Assembly (NCBI RefSeq): GCF_900184225.1
Contig: NZ_FXWZ01000002.1
Span: 455,758-519,757, forward strand
Direction of reading: 5' to 3'
Length of the DNA stretch: 64,000 nt
Source: Brevibacterium ihuae
GTDB lineage: Bacteria > Actinomycetota > Actinomycetes > Actinomycetales > Brevibacteriaceae
This document shows, piece after piece, positions 23,618-32,922 of the stretch. How positions within the stretch are numbered: the first letter of the stretch is position 1; the number at the start of each line of letters is the position of its first letter. The position numbers and the translations under genes are program-made. The notes beneath the pieces were generated by a model, which had not been told where the DNA came from, made no database searches, and was given only the letters and a program-made list of their open reading frames with translations.

Positions 23618-24370
23618 TCACCGGATCCGGGGGTTCGTGAGACGCTCCGCGCGAAAGCTGAGACAGAGGTACGGGAGGTCGATCCGCTCGTCCTCGCCCA
23701 CCGGATGCTCCTCGCCGAAGTACCACCGGATGTTCCTCTCGACCCGCTCCCGGGTCCGGGTGTCCGAGCGCAGCCAGTACGACCGGGTGGCCGCGAGAGC
23801 CACGATGCCGTCGACGTCGACCGGCGTGGAGAAGGGCGTGATCGAGGCGGCCACCTCGCCGAAGCGGGGGCCGAGCTCCGGACGCCACTCGGGGCGGTAC
23901 ACGTCGCCGGCGTGCATGATCCGACTCAGGCGCAGCACCCAGTCGACCCGCACGTCGAGCTGGTTGAGCACGATCCACAGCGCTCCGCCGGGCCGCAGCA
24001 CGCGGGCGATCTCAGCGGCCGCGGCCTGCGGGTCCATCCAGTGCCAGGCCTGGGCGACGACGACCGCGTCGACCGCCGCGTCCGGCAGCGGGACGGCCTC
24101 AGCGGTGCCGACCCGCGTGCGGCCGGGATTGCGCGTGAGCGCCTCGGCATCGGGATCGATCGCGTGGACCTCGACCCCGGCGGCGAGGAGCGCCGCCGTG
24201 AGCTTGCCGGTGCCGGCCCCGAGGTCGCACACGACCGGACCGTCGGCCGCGATCGCCGCGACGACCGACGCAGGGTACCCGGGCCGCACGGCGTCGTAGA
24301 CCTCGGCGGCCGTGCCGAACCGCCGGCCGTGCGCCGCGCGGCCGGCTGCGCTCATCCGCGGACCGGCCAC
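23618..24370 (-). CDS. Class I SAM-dependent methyltransferase
   Basis: A 250-residue methyltransferase of the type-11 kind. The SAM-binding motif I is VVCDLGAGTGKLTAAL, followed by VHAIDPDAEAL (motif II acidic residue), GTAEAVPLPDAAVDAV and the WHWMDP motif. The GTG at 24370 directly follows the Ldh-family gene's stop; an ATG at 24355 is the alternative start and would remove five residues without touching the conserved domain. The substrate cannot be inferred. Confidence 0.85.
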   Translation of the reverse strand: MAGPRMSAAGRAAHGRRFGTAAEVYDAVRPGYPASVVAAIAADGPVVCDLGAGTGKLTAALLAAGVEVHAIDPDAEALTRNPGRTRVGTAEAVPLPDAAVDAVVVAQAWHWMDPQAAAAEIARVLRPGGALWIVLNQLDVRVDWVLRLSRIMHAGDVYRPEWRPELGPRFGEVAASITPFSTPVDVDGIVALAATRSYWLRSDTRTRERVERNIRWYFGEEHPVGEDERIDLPYLCLSFRAERLTNPRIR

Positions 24371-25450
24371 TCAGGCCTGCTCGCGGAGCAGGAACTCCGC
24401 CCCGGTCTCAGCGCACACCCCGCGCAGCTGGTCGACGAGCGTGTCCGCGAGCGGGATGCCGCGGGCCTCGCGCTCGGCCCGTTCGCGGGTCTCCGGGTCA
24501 CCTGCAACCTGGACGGGCCGGTCCGGGTCGACCGGATCGAGTCCGCGGAGCGTGTCGCGCAGCTCCTTCGCGTAGTCGTCCGCCACCCCGGGGTTGATGA
24601 GCTCGGTGTCGATCGCGAGGAAGAAGTACCCGACGTCGTGGAACCCGGTCCGGCTGCCGGGCTGGTCCGCCCCGGGGATCGCCGCCGACAGGAGCTGGAT
24701 CATCGTCGCGAGCGCATATCCCTTGTGCCCGCCGCCGAGCGTCCCGCGCCCGCCGATCGGCAGCAGTCCGAAGCGGTCCTCGTGGCTGTAGAGGCCGGCA
24801 TGGGCGACCGCGGCGTCGGACTCCACCCGACCGGTGTCGTCGACCACCCAGTCGGCCGGGAGCGGTTCGCCCTTGAGCCCGTAGACCTTGACCTTGTTGA
24901 GCGGGACGACCGAGGAGGCCATGTCGACGACGATCGGCTCCTCGCCGGTCACCGGTGCGGCGAAGGCGAGCGGGTTCGTCCCCATGAGCGGATGGCGGGA
25001 GCCGGTCGGGGTCTGCAGCGCCTCCCGGGTCGAGCACAGCGCGATCCCCATGAGCCCGGCCTCTGCGGCCATCCGCGCGTAGTAGCCGGCGGCCCCGAAG
25101 TGGTTGGCGCGGCCCACTGAGCCGAGCCCGACCCCGAGCTCCCGCGCCTTCGCGATCGCCTCGCTCATCCCCAGGTGGGCGGCGGTGTGCCCGAACCCCT
25201 GGTGGCCGTCGATGAGGCTGAAGGCGCCGGCGCTGCGGGTGATCTCCGGGAGGGCGCGGGGATCGGTCGTGCCAGCGGCGATCTCCCGGAGGTAGATCGG
25301 GAGCATCGAGATGCCGTGCGAGTCGATGCCGCTGAGATCGGTCGCGTACATCACCTCGGTGCAGATGCGGACGGTGTGCGCGTCCGCGCCGAAGCCGACC
25401 ATGATCGCCTCGATCTGCGCGCGGGTGGAATCGGGGGTGAAGCGTCTCAT
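24371..25450 (-). CDS. Ldh-family (malate/L-lactate/ureidoglycolate dehydrogenase-like) NAD(P)-dependent oxidoreductase
   Basis: A 359-residue protein of the type-2 malate/lactate dehydrogenase family, which is unrelated to Rossmann-fold dehydrogenases. Typical motifs are GIDSHGISMLPIYL, GHQGFGHTAAHLGM, GRANHFGAAGYYARMAAEAG with the catalytic His, and GGGHKGYALATMIQLLSAAI near the C-terminus. Family members reduce or oxidise 2-hydroxy acids with NAD(P). The ATG at 25450 overlaps the stop of the upstream endonuclease/phosphatase-like gene (ATGA). The methyltransferase gene follows immediately, so the four genes look cotranscribed, though their functions show no clear common pathway. Confidence 0.88.
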   Translation of the reverse strand: MRRFTPDSTRAQIEAIMVGFGADAHTVRICTEVMYATDLSGIDSHGISMLPIYLREIAAGTTDPRALPEITRSAGAFSLIDGHQGFGHTAAHLGMSEAIAKARELGVGLGSVGRANHFGAAGYYARMAAEAGLMGIALCSTREALQTPTGSRHPLMGTNPLAFAAPVTGEEPIVVDMASSVVPLNKVKVYGLKGEPLPADWVVDDTGRVESDAAVAHAGLYSHEDRFGLLPIGGRGTLGGGHKGYALATMIQLLSAAIPGADQPGSRTGFHDVGYFFLAIDTELINPGVADDYAKELRDTLRGLDPVDPDRPVQVAGDPETRERAEREARGIPLADTLVDQLRGVCAETGAEFLLREQA

Positions 25451-26529
25451 GGTTCCATCATGGCACCGACGCGGTACTCGACGAGCACGCCGCGGTGATC
25501 CGAGCCCGGGATGTCGACGACGCGGCCGTGCTGCGCGCCGAATGTCCGCGGATCGAAGAGCTGGTGGTCGATGACGGTGCCGAGCGGTCGCGGCCATGCC
25601 ATTCCGCGCACGGCTGCGGGCCACGTCCCGGTGACCCCCATCCCGAGCTCCGCACCGGCGTCGGCGCAGTCGGTGTGGCCGTGGAGGGCGTGGTGGTCGA
25701 GCGCGGCGTTGAAGTCCCCGACGACGAGGGTGCCCTCCCCCGCGCGGCACAGCGCGGCGGACTCCGACACCGAGCGCCACCAGTTGAACTGGCGCGGGGC
25801 GAGGTCGATCGGGGCGTAGGTGTGGACCGCGTACACGTCCCCGACAGTCGTGCGCACCCCGGCGGTGGCGAACGGGAGCGGGGTGCCGTCGATCTCGGCG
25901 GGCTCGAGCGCGGGCCGGACGAGGAGGATCGTCGCTGCGGTGTCGACCCCGGACCGGACCGACACCGCGGCGATGGCGTAGTCCGCACTCAGTCCGGTGC
26001 GGTGGAGGATCTGCGCGGCGATCGCGGGCGAGGTCTCCTGGAGTGCGATGACGTCGGCACCGGCATCGGCGGCGTCGACGAGCACGCTGTCGTACCCGGA
26101 GTTGCCGATGAGGACGTTCGCGGTGAGGACGGTGAGGGTGTCCCCCGGCTGCTTCGCGGCGGACCCGGATCCCGCCGCGGCCGACTCCGCGCGCGCCGCA
26201 CCGGCGACGGCCCGGTCGACGAGGATCCCGGCGCTTGCCAGCGCGAGCACTGCAATGCCCCCGAGCAGCCCGGCGAGGACGCGACGCGGGCGGGGGAATC
26301 GCAGGAGCAGCGCGAGGACGGGCAGGAGGACGAGCACGACGAGCGTGACGGGTGCCCGCAGGGCGCTCAGGTGGACGAAGCCGGTGATCGTCCGCAGACC
26401 GAGGGCGTCGGGGAAGAGCACTGCGCCGCCGAGCACCGCGCCCCCGATCACCCCGAGGAGCACCGGCCGGAGGGCACCGGCACCGGTTCGGCGGCGCGCG
26501 GGACGTCGCGGCTCGGCTCGATCGTTCAC
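25447..26529 (-). CDS. Membrane-anchored endonuclease/exonuclease/phosphatase family protein
   Basis: A 360-residue protein with three hydrophobic spans in the first ~110 residues, then an EEP domain from about residue 130. The domain shows LTVLTANVLIGN (metal-site Asn), VIALQET (catalytic Glu), VVGDFNAALD (GDFN motif) and PGSDHRGVLVEY at the end (the SDH motif). This layout, a membrane anchor with an external EEP domain, is common in actinobacteria; substrates may be phospholipids, nucleotides or nucleic acid. The GTG start at 26529 is six bases from TATCCT, predicting a leaderless mRNA. Confidence 0.88.
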   Translation of the reverse strand: MNDRAEPRRPARRRTGAGALRPVLLGVIGGAVLGGAVLFPDALGLRTITGFVHLSALRAPVTLVVLVLLPVLALLLRFPRPRRVLAGLLGGIAVLALASAGILVDRAVAGAARAESAAAGSGSAAKQPGDTLTVLTANVLIGNSGYDSVLVDAADAGADVIALQETSPAIAAQILHRTGLSADYAIAAVSVRSGVDTAATILLVRPALEPAEIDGTPLPFATAGVRTTVGDVYAVHTYAPIDLAPRQFNWWRSVSESAALCRAGEGTLVVGDFNAALDHHALHGHTDCADAGAELGMGVTGTWPAAVRGMAWPRPLGTVIDHQLFDPRTFGAQHGRVVDIPGSDHRGVLVEYRVGAMMEP

Positions 26530-26534
26530 CGCAC

Positions 26535-26541
26535 TAGGATA
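26535..26541. promoter_or_regulatory. Overlapping divergent -10 elements
   Basis: TAGGAT (26535-26540) on the plus strand and TATCCT (26541-26536) on the minus strand overlap by five bases. The minus element ends six bases before the GTG at 26529; the plus element predicts a start near 26547 for aspT. Confidence 0.6.
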
Positions 26542-26579
26542 TGAGAGGAATCGACGTCAACCGGGAAGAGGCGGCACAC

Positions 26580-27854
26580 ATGGCACTGGCAGATCTCTCG
26601 CGGACGGAGCTCGAGGCGGAGCTCGCGGCCGCCGACGAGGCGTACTCCGCCTTCGCCGCCCGCGGCCTCGCCCTCGACATCACCCGCGGCAAGCCGGGAG
26701 TCGATCAGCTCGATCTCTCCGACGCCCTCCTCACCGCCGTGACCGGCGGGGACACCCGGAGCCGGGACGGTGTCGACGTCCGCAACTACGGCGGGCTCGA
26801 AGGACTGCCCGAGATCCGGGAGATCTTCGGCGAACTCCTGAGGATCCCGGCCGAGCAGCTGCTCGCCCAGGGCAACTCCTCGCTCACCCTCATGCATCAG
26901 GCGCTCTCCTTCGCCCTCCTGCACGGCACCGTCGACGGGGACGGTCCGTGGGCCGGCGGGCCGCGCCGCATGCTGTGCCCGGTGCCCGGCTACGACCGGC
27001 ACTTCGCCCTCGCGGAGGCACTCGGCTTCGAGCTCGTCTCCGTTCCCACCGACGAGGAGGGTCCCGTGCTCTCCGCGGTCGAGGAGCTCGTCGCCGCGGA
27101 CCCCTCGATCAAGGGCATGTGGCTCGTCCCGATGTACTCCAACCCCACTGGGGTGTCGCTGAGCGAGGAACGGGCCCGCGCCGTCCTCGCGATGGAGACG
27201 GCTGCACCGGACTTCCGCCTACTGTGGGACAACGCCTACGGCATCCATCACCTCCGCAGCCCCGAGGCGCCGATGCTCGACGTGCTCGGCATGGCGCAGG
27301 ACGCCGGCCGACCGCACCGGGTGTGGGTCTTCGCATCGACGTCGAAGATCACCCACGCCGGCGCCGGCGTCGCCTTCTTCGCTGGCTCGCCGGACACGAT
27401 CGCGTGGTTCACCGAGCACCTCGGCGCCGGATCGATCGGCCCGGACAAGATCAACCAGCTCCGCCACGCCCGGTTCTTCGGCGATGCGGACGGGGTGCGC
27501 CGGCACATGGCGCGGCACGCCGAGCTCATCCGCCCGAAGTTCGAGATCGTGACGGAGAAGCTCGAGGCCGGACTCGCCGGCGCGGGCGCGGCCACGTGGA
27601 CCGACCCCGACGGCGGGTACTTCATCACCCTCACCGTCATGCCGGGCACCGCCGATCGGGTGGTCAAGCTCGCCGGCGAGGCCGGGGTCAAGCTCACCCC
27701 CGCAGGATCCACGCACCCCTACGGTCTCGACCCCGACGACGCGGTCATCCGGATCGCGCCGACGATGCCGACTCTCGACGAGGTCGCCGCCGCGGCGGAG
27801 GGCCTGGCCGTGTGCGTCCGGCGCGCCGCCTGCGAGAAGCTGCTCGCCGACTGA
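26580..27854 (+). CDS. aspT: Aspartate aminotransferase, type Ic
   Basis: A 424-residue fold-type I aminotransferase of the clade found in Corynebacterium and relatives, recognisable by LALDITRGKPGVDQLDLS near the N-terminus. The PLP-binding Lys is K256 in FASTSKITHAG, with the substrate/PLP motifs PMYSNPTG, LLWDNAY and the closing IRIAPTMPTLDEV. It interconverts aspartate and oxaloacetate with glutamate and 2-oxoglutarate. The start at 26580 is preferred over ATG 26541 because a GGGAAGAGG ribosome site lies before it and family members begin near LADLSR. A strong terminator follows. Confidence 0.88.
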   Translation: MALADLSRTELEAELAAADEAYSAFAARGLALDITRGKPGVDQLDLSDALLTAVTGGDTRSRDGVDVRNYGGLEGLPEIREIFGELLRIPAEQLLAQGNSSLTLMHQALSFALLHGTVDGDGPWAGGPRRMLCPVPGYDRHFALAEALGFELVSVPTDEEGPVLSAVEELVAADPSIKGMWLVPMYSNPTGVSLSEERARAVLAMETAAPDFRLLWDNAYGIHHLRSPEAPMLDVLGMAQDAGRPHRVWVFASTSKITHAGAGVAFFAGSPDTIAWFTEHLGAGSIGPDKINQLRHARFFGDADGVRRHMARHAELIRPKFEIVTEKLEAGLAGAGAATWTDPDGGYFITLTVMPGTADRVVKLAGEAGVKLTPAGSTHPYGLDPDDAVIRIAPTMPTLDEVAAAAEGLAVCVRRAACEKLLAD

Positions 27855-27896
27855 ACGGACCGCTTTCGGGGCGGGGTCCATCCCGCCCGGACACGA

Positions 27897-27930
27897 CGAG
27901 GCCCCCGCCGGAAACCCGGCGGGGGCCTCG
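27897..27930. terminator. Terminator after aspT
   Basis: A perfect 15-bp inverted repeat (27897-27911 with 27916-27930) around an AAAC loop, between the converging aspT and hydroxyacyl-CoA dehydrogenase genes. Confidence 0.92.
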
Positions 27931-27943
27931 CTGTGCGGTGGGG

Positions 27944-28804
27944 TCAGCGGTAGTCGTCGTAGAAGCCCTGGCCGGACTTCACGCCGAGCAGTCCGGCGTC
28001 GACCATCCGGCTCAGCAGGAGCGGCGGCTTGTTCGCCGGATCCCCGGTCTCCTCGTAGATGCTCTGGCCGACGTAGAAGCACGTGTCGAGGCCGACGCGA
28101 TCGGCCAGCCGGATCGGACCCATGGGATGGGCGCAGCCGTTGATCATTCCGGTGTCGATGTCCTCCTTCGTCGCGTGCCCGGCCTCGAGCATGCGGATGG
28201 CGGAGAACAGGAACGGGATGAGGAGGGCGTTGACGATGAAGCCCGGGCGGTCGTCCGAGCGGATCGTCACCTTGCCGAGCACCTCGGTGGTGAAGGCGTC
28301 GAGCTCGTCGGCCACCCCGGGATCGGTGAGGATCGAGGAGATGATCTCGACGAGCGGCTGCACCGGCGCCGGATTGAAGAAGTGCATGCCGACGACGCGC
28401 TCGGGACGCTGTGTCGCCTGCGCGAAGCGGATGATCGGCATCGACGAGGTGTTCGATGCGAGGATCGCCTGCGGGTCGGTGACGATGCCGTCGAGCTCCG
28501 CGAAGATCGACTTCTTGATCGTCTCGTTCTCGCTCGCCGCCTCGATGACGAGCTGGCGATCGGCCATCGCGCCGAGGTCGGTGGTGAAGGTCGTCCGAGC
28601 GAGCGCGGAGTCCCGCTCCTCGGCGGTCATCTTGCCGCGCTCGACGCCGCGGGCGAAGGACTTCTCCACCCGGGCGCAGCCGGCCTCGACCGCGGCGTCG
28701 TCGATGTCGCGCACCACGACGTCGAGGCCCTTGCGGGCGAGCACCTCGGCGATGCCGGACCCCATGAGGCCGCAGCCGATCACACCTGCACGTTCGATTG
28801 CCAT
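27944..28804 (-). CDS. 3-hydroxybutyryl-CoA dehydrogenase (3-hydroxyacyl-CoA dehydrogenase family)
   Basis: A 286-residue NAD-dependent enzyme. The N-terminal Rossmann motif is GVIGCGLMGSGIAEVLA, the catalytic His lies in VVGMHFFNPAPVQPLVEI, and the C-terminal dimerisation domain has RPGFIVNALLIPFLFSAIRMLE and HPMGPIRLADRVGLD. It oxidises (S)-3-hydroxybutyryl-CoA or reduces acetoacetyl-CoA in fatty-acid metabolism. AGGAG lies five bases before the ATG at 28804. No other beta-oxidation gene adjoins it. Confidence 0.92.
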   Translation of the reverse strand: MAIERAGVIGCGLMGSGIAEVLARKGLDVVVRDIDDAAVEAGCARVEKSFARGVERGKMTAEERDSALARTTFTTDLGAMADRQLVIEAASENETIKKSIFAELDGIVTDPQAILASNTSSMPIIRFAQATQRPERVVGMHFFNPAPVQPLVEIISSILTDPGVADELDAFTTEVLGKVTIRSDDRPGFIVNALLIPFLFSAIRMLEAGHATKEDIDTGMINGCAHPMGPIRLADRVGLDTCFYVGQSIYEETGDPANKPPLLLSRMVDAGLLGVKSGQGFYDDYR

Positions 28805-28886
28805 ATCAGCTCCTGTGATGATTCTTCGATGTCGGAGTGCGCGGTCCGCGATCGACCGCACCGTCTCCGGTGCAGTCTAGGCCACC

Positions 28887-29378
28887 TCAGAACCAGTCGG
28901 CTTCGCGGACCGCACGCAGCGCGGCCTTCCGATTGTCCCGGCTGAGCCGATCGAGGTAGACGAGGCCGTCGAGGTGGTCGACCTCGTGCTGGAGCATCTG
29001 GGCCATGAGGCCCACGCCTTCGACGACGATCGGGTTGTTGTCCTGGTCGACGCCGGTGACGACGGCGGTCTCCCAGCGCGGGGTCGGGAACCACAGCCCG
29101 GGCACCGACAGGCAGCCCTCGCCGATCTCCCGGAGCTCTCCCCCGGTCTCGACGAGGCGCGGATTGATGACGTATCCGAGCTCACCCTCGACGAAGTAGC
29201 TGAACACGCGGCGCGTCGACCCGATCTGGGTCGCCGCGACGCCCGCCCTGCCCTCCATGTGGGTGGTGTCGAGCAGGTCGCGCACGAGGTCCCTGAGCCG
29301 CCGGTCGAAGACGGTGACCGGATCGGTCACCGTCTTCAGCACGGGGTCGCCGAAGCGCCGGATCTCCCTCTCAGGCAT
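28887..29378 (-). CDS. def: Peptide deformylase
   Basis: A 163-residue deformylase with all three family motifs. Motif I is GVAATQIG (normally GxGLAAxQxG, shortened and with Thr in place of Pro), motif II is EGCLSVPG with the metal ligand C89, and motif III is QHEVDHLDG with H131, catalytic E132 and H135. It removes the formyl group from nascent proteins. The ATG at 29378 overlaps the end of pyc by eight bases. The shortened motif I places it among the actinobacterial type-III-like or paralogous deformylases, so a second, canonical copy may exist elsewhere in the genome. Confidence 0.9.
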   Translation of the reverse strand: MPEREIRRFGDPVLKTVTDPVTVFDRRLRDLVRDLLDTTHMEGRAGVAATQIGSTRRVFSYFVEGELGYVINPRLVETGGELREIGEGCLSVPGLWFPTPRWETAVVTGVDQDNNPIVVEGVGLMAQMLQHEVDHLDGLVYLDRLSRDNRKAALRAVREADWF

Positions 29379-32300
29379 CGACCACGGCGACGAGGTCGCC
29401 GCCTTCGAGCTGCTGCACGGCGCCGATCGCGACGCGCGACACGGTGCCGTCGATCGGAGCGGTGATCGCGGCCTCCATCTTCATCGCCTCGATCGTGGCG
29501 ACGGTGTCTCCGGCCTTGACCGAGTCCCCGGCGGCGACCTGCATCGTCACCACGCCGGCGAACGGGCAGGCCACGTGGCCGGGCACGGAGGTGTCGGCGC
29601 GCTCAGCGGTGACGACGTCGACGTCGACCTTCCGGTCGCGCACGGACACCGGTCGCATCTGACCGTTGAGCGTGCACATCACCGTGCGCATGCCGCGCTC
29701 GTCGGCCGGGCCGACGGCCTGGACGCCGACGAGGAGCGCCTTGCCCTTGTCGATGACGACGGCGTGCTCCTCGCCCTCGTTGAGCCCGTAGAGGTAGTCC
29801 GCGGTCTCGAGGACGGAGAGGTCACCGTAGGTCTCCCGCATCCGGTTGAATTCCTTCGACGGCGCCTCGAACAGGAGCCGGTTGAGCGTCTCCTGACGCA
29901 CGCGGCCCGGCTCGCCGAGGAGGTCCGAGTCGTGATCGGAGAGCGTCTCGACGGGTGCGGTGTACTTGCGTCCCTCGAGCGCCTTCGAGCGGAAGGGCTC
30001 GGGCCAGCCGCCGGGCGGGTCGCCGAGATCGCCGGAGAGGAATCCGATGACCGAGTCCGGGATGTCGAACTGGCGCGGGTTCTCCGCGAACTCCTGGGGA
30101 TCCGCGCCCACGGCCACGAGGTGGAGGGCGAGGTCGCCGACGACCTTCGAGGACGGAGTGACCTTGACGAGGTGGCCGAGGATCTCGTCCGCCGCCTCGT
30201 ACATCTTCTCGATCTCCTCGAACTTCTCGTCGAGGCCGAGGGCGACGGCCTGCTGGCGGAGGTTCGAGAGCTGCCCGCCGGGGATCTCGTGGCGGTACAC
30301 GCGGCCGGTCGGACCGGGCAGGCCGGACTCGAAGGGCCGGTAGACGTTGCGCACGGCCTCCCAGTAGGGCTCGAGGTCCGACACGTTCGCCAGCGAGAGG
30401 CCGGTGTCGCGCTCGGTGTTCTCGAGTGCGGCGACGAGGGCCGACAGCGAGGGCTGGCTCGTCGTGCCCGCCATCGAGGCGCTCGCGGCGTCGACGGCGT
30501 CCGCGCCTGCCGCGGATGCGGCGAGCAGCGTGGCGAGCTGGCCGCCGGCGGTGTCGTGGGTGTGGACGTGGACCGGCAGGTCGAAGTTCTCGCGCAGCGC
30601 AGTGACGAGGGTGGTCGCCGCCGCCGGGCGGAGGAGGCCGGCCATGTCCTTGATCGCGAGCACGTGGGCGCCGGCCTCGACGATCCGCTCCGCGAGCCCG
30701 AGGTAGTAGTCGAGCGTGTAGAGCTTCTCGTTCGGATCGGTGAGGTCCGAGGTGTAGCACAGCGCCACCTCGGCCACCGTGGTGCCGGTCGCGAGGACCG
30801 CATCGATGGCCGGGCGCATCTGCTCGACGTCGTTGAGGGCGTCGAAGATCCGGAAGATGTCGACGCCCGTGCGCGCCGCCTCCTCGACGAACGCGTCGGT
30901 GACGGCCGTGGGGTACGGGGTGTAGCCCACGGTGTTGCGGCCGCGCAGCAGCATCTGGAGGTTGATGTTCGGCATCGCCTCGCGGAGGGCGGCGAGCCGC
31001 TCCCACGGATCCTCGGCGAGGAAGCGCAGGGCGACGTCGTAGGTCGCACCGCCCCAGCACTCGACGCTCAGCAGCTCCGGGGTCATCCGGGCGGTGTACG
31101 GGGCGACCGCGAGCAGATCCTTCGAGCGGACCCGGGTGGCCAGCAGCGACTGGTGCGCATCGCGATAGGTCGTGTCCGTCACCGCGAGCGACGTCTGCGC
31201 GCGCAGATCCGCGGCGAACCCGGCCGGGCCGAGATCGAGCAGGCGCTGGCGCGGACCCGCCGGGGCGTCGCCGGAGACGTCGAACTCCGGGAGCTTCTCC
31301 CGCGGGAGGAGCGCGACCGGCGACTCGCCGTGCGGCTGGTTGACGGTGACGTCGGCGAGGAACTCGAGGAGCTTCGAGCCGCGGTCGGCGCCGACCTTCG
31401 CGGCGAGCAGGTGCGGACGCTCCTCGATGAACGTCGTGGCGACGTCGCCGCGGATGAATGCCGGGTCGTCGAGGACGGCGCGGAGGAAGCCGATGTTCGT
31501 CGCGACGCCGCGGATCCGGAACTCGGCGAGCGCGCGGCGGGCGCGGTTGACGGCCTGCTCGAAGGTGCGGCCGCGCGTCGTGCACTTGACGAGCATGGAG
31601 TCGAAGTGCGCGGAGACCTCTGCGCCGGCGTACACGGTGCCGCCGTCGAGGCGGACTCCCGCACCGCCGGCGGAGCGGTAGGCGGTGATCGTCCCGGTGT
31701 CCGGGCGGAAGGAGTTCGCCGGGTCCTCGGTGGTGATGCGGCACTGGAGGGCGGCGCCCTTGATCGCGACGGAGTCCTGGGAGAGACCGAGGTCGGCGAG
31801 CGATTCCCCGGCCGCGATGCGCATCTGCGACTGGACGAGGTCGACATCGGTGACCTCCTCGGTCACCGTGTGCTCGACCTGGATGCGCGGGTTCATCTCG
31901 ATGAACGCATGCTTGCCGGCGCGCGGCCCCTCGGTCTCGAGGAGGAACTCGACGGTGCCGGCGTTCTGGTAGCCGAGTGCGGTGGCGAACTTGAGCGCGT
32001 CGGTGCGGAGGGCTTCCGCCACGGCGGGATCGAGGTGCGGCGCGGGAGCGATCTCGACGACCTTCTGGTGGCGACGCTGGATGGAGCAGTCGCGCTCGAA
32101 GAGGTGGATCGCGTTGGAGTCGTTGTCGGCGAGGACCTGCACCTCGATGTGGCGCGGACGCTGCACGGCCTGCTCGATGAACACCGTGGGATCGCCGAAG
32201 GCGCCCTCCGCCTCGCGCATCGCGGCCTTGAGGGCGTCGACGAGCTCGGTCTTGTTCGCGACCCGGCGCATGCCGCGGCCGCCGCCGCCGGCGACGGCCT

Positions 32301-32772
32301 TGACGAACAGCGGGTAGTCCATCGACTCCGCGTCGGCGAGGAGCTGGTCGAGATCGGCCGAGGGGCGGGTCGAGTCGAGGGTCGGGATCCCGGCCGCGCG
32401 CGCGGCCTCGAGCGCGTGGACCTTGTTGCCGGCCATCTCGAGGACGTCGGCCCGGGGCCCGATGAAGACGATGCCGTTCTCCTCGCACGCCCGCGCGAGG
32501 TCCGGGTTCTCCGACAGGAAGCCGTAGCCCGGGTAGACGGCGTCCGCGCCGCACTCCTTGGCGACGCGGATGACCTCGTCGACGTCGAGGTACGCCCGGA
32601 CGGGGTGCCCCTTCTCGCCGATCGAGTAGGCCTCGTCGGCCTTGAGTCGGTGTTCGGAGTTGCGGTCTTCATACGGGAACACCGCGACGGTGGCTGCGCC
32701 GAGCTCATAGGCGGCGCGGAAAGCTCGGACCGCGATCTCACCGCGGTTGGCTACGAGAACCTTGGAGAACAT
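29371..32772 (-). CDS. pyc: Pyruvate carboxylase
   Basis: A 1133-residue full-length biotin enzyme. The biotin carboxylase domain runs from FSKVLVANRGEIAVRAFRAA through the Gly-rich ATP loop GGGGRGMRRV and the EMNPRIQVEHTVTEE motif. The carboxyltransferase domain (about 520-1000) contains DTTYRDAHQSLLATR, the VHTHDTAGGQ motif and the PYC/OADA region. The C-terminal biotinyl domain carries EAMKME with the biotinylated K1098. It makes oxaloacetate from pyruvate to refill the citric acid cycle. ATG 32772 is chosen over a GTG six codons upstream because relatives begin MFSKVLVANRGEI. def follows with an overlap. Confidence 0.97.
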   Translation of the reverse strand: MFSKVLVANRGEIAVRAFRAAYELGAATVAVFPYEDRNSEHRLKADEAYSIGEKGHPVRAYLDVDEVIRVAKECGADAVYPGYGFLSENPDLARACEENGIVFIGPRADVLEMAGNKVHALEAARAAGIPTLDSTRPSADLDQLLADAESMDYPLFVKAVAGGGGRGMRRVANKTELVDALKAAMREAEGAFGDPTVFIEQAVQRPRHIEVQVLADNDSNAIHLFERDCSIQRRHQKVVEIAPAPHLDPAVAEALRTDALKFATALGYQNAGTVEFLLETEGPRAGKHAFIEMNPRIQVEHTVTEEVTDVDLVQSQMRIAAGESLADLGLSQDSVAIKGAALQCRITTEDPANSFRPDTGTITAYRSAGGAGVRLDGGTVYAGAEVSAHFDSMLVKCTTRGRTFEQAVNRARRALAEFRIRGVATNIGFLRAVLDDPAFIRGDVATTFIEERPHLLAAKVGADRGSKLLEFLADVTVNQPHGESPVALLPREKLPEFDVSGDAPAGPRQRLLDLGPAGFAADLRAQTSLAVTDTTYRDAHQSLLATRVRSKDLLAVAPYTARMTPELLSVECWGGATYDVALRFLAEDPWERLAALREAMPNINLQMLLRGRNTVGYTPYPTAVTDAFVEEAARTGVDIFRIFDALNDVEQMRPAIDAVLATGTTVAEVALCYTSDLTDPNEKLYTLDYYLGLAERIVEAGAHVLAIKDMAGLLRPAAATTLVTALRENFDLPVHVHTHDTAGGQLATLLAASAAGADAVDAASASMAGTTSQPSLSALVAALENTERDTGLSLANVSDLEPYWEAVRNVYRPFESGLPGPTGRVYRHEIPGGQLSNLRQQAVALGLDEKFEEIEKMYEAADEILGHLVKVTPSSKVVGDLALHLVAVGADPQEFAENPRQFDIPDSVIGFLSGDLGDPPGGWPEPFRSKALEGRKYTAPVETLSDHDSDLLGEPGRVRQETLNRLLFEAPSKEFNRMRETYGDLSVLETADYLYGLNEGEEHAVVIDKGKALLVGVQAVGPADERGMRTVMCTLNGQMRPVSVRDRKVDVDVVTAERADTSVPGHVACPFAGVVTMQVAAGDSVKAGDTVATIEAMKMEAAITAPIDGTVSRVAIGAVQQLEGGDLVAVVDA

Positions 32773-32833
32773 CTGTGTTGCTCGATTCACTCAGCGCCGA
32801 GGGTGATCGACGCGGGGCCCGTGGACAAGGCCA

Positions 32834-32839
32834 ACTCTA
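32834..32839 (-). promoter_or_regulatory. Candidate -10 element for pyc
   Basis: TAGAGT on the minus strand predicts a start near 32827 and a leader of about 55 nt for pyc. Confidence 0.45.
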
Positions 32840-32910
32840 CAGGCGCTCGCGGACACGTGGGCGGCGGGTCCGGATTCGGCTTCCGTCGGGCCGGTGTCCG
32901 TACCCGTCGA

Positions 32911-32916
32911 TACCCT
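32911..32916 (+). promoter_or_regulatory. -10 element of a leaderless promoter for sbcDC
   Basis: TACCCT ends six bases before the sbcD ATG at 32923. Confidence 0.6.
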
Positions 32917-32922
32917 GGTCCC

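Noticed and set aside
29257..32922. Plus-strand open frame continuous with sbcD and opposite pyc
   Set aside because: Its sequence is low-complexity antisense of pyruvate carboxylase. The conserved SbcD protein and a leaderless promoter both start at 32923.
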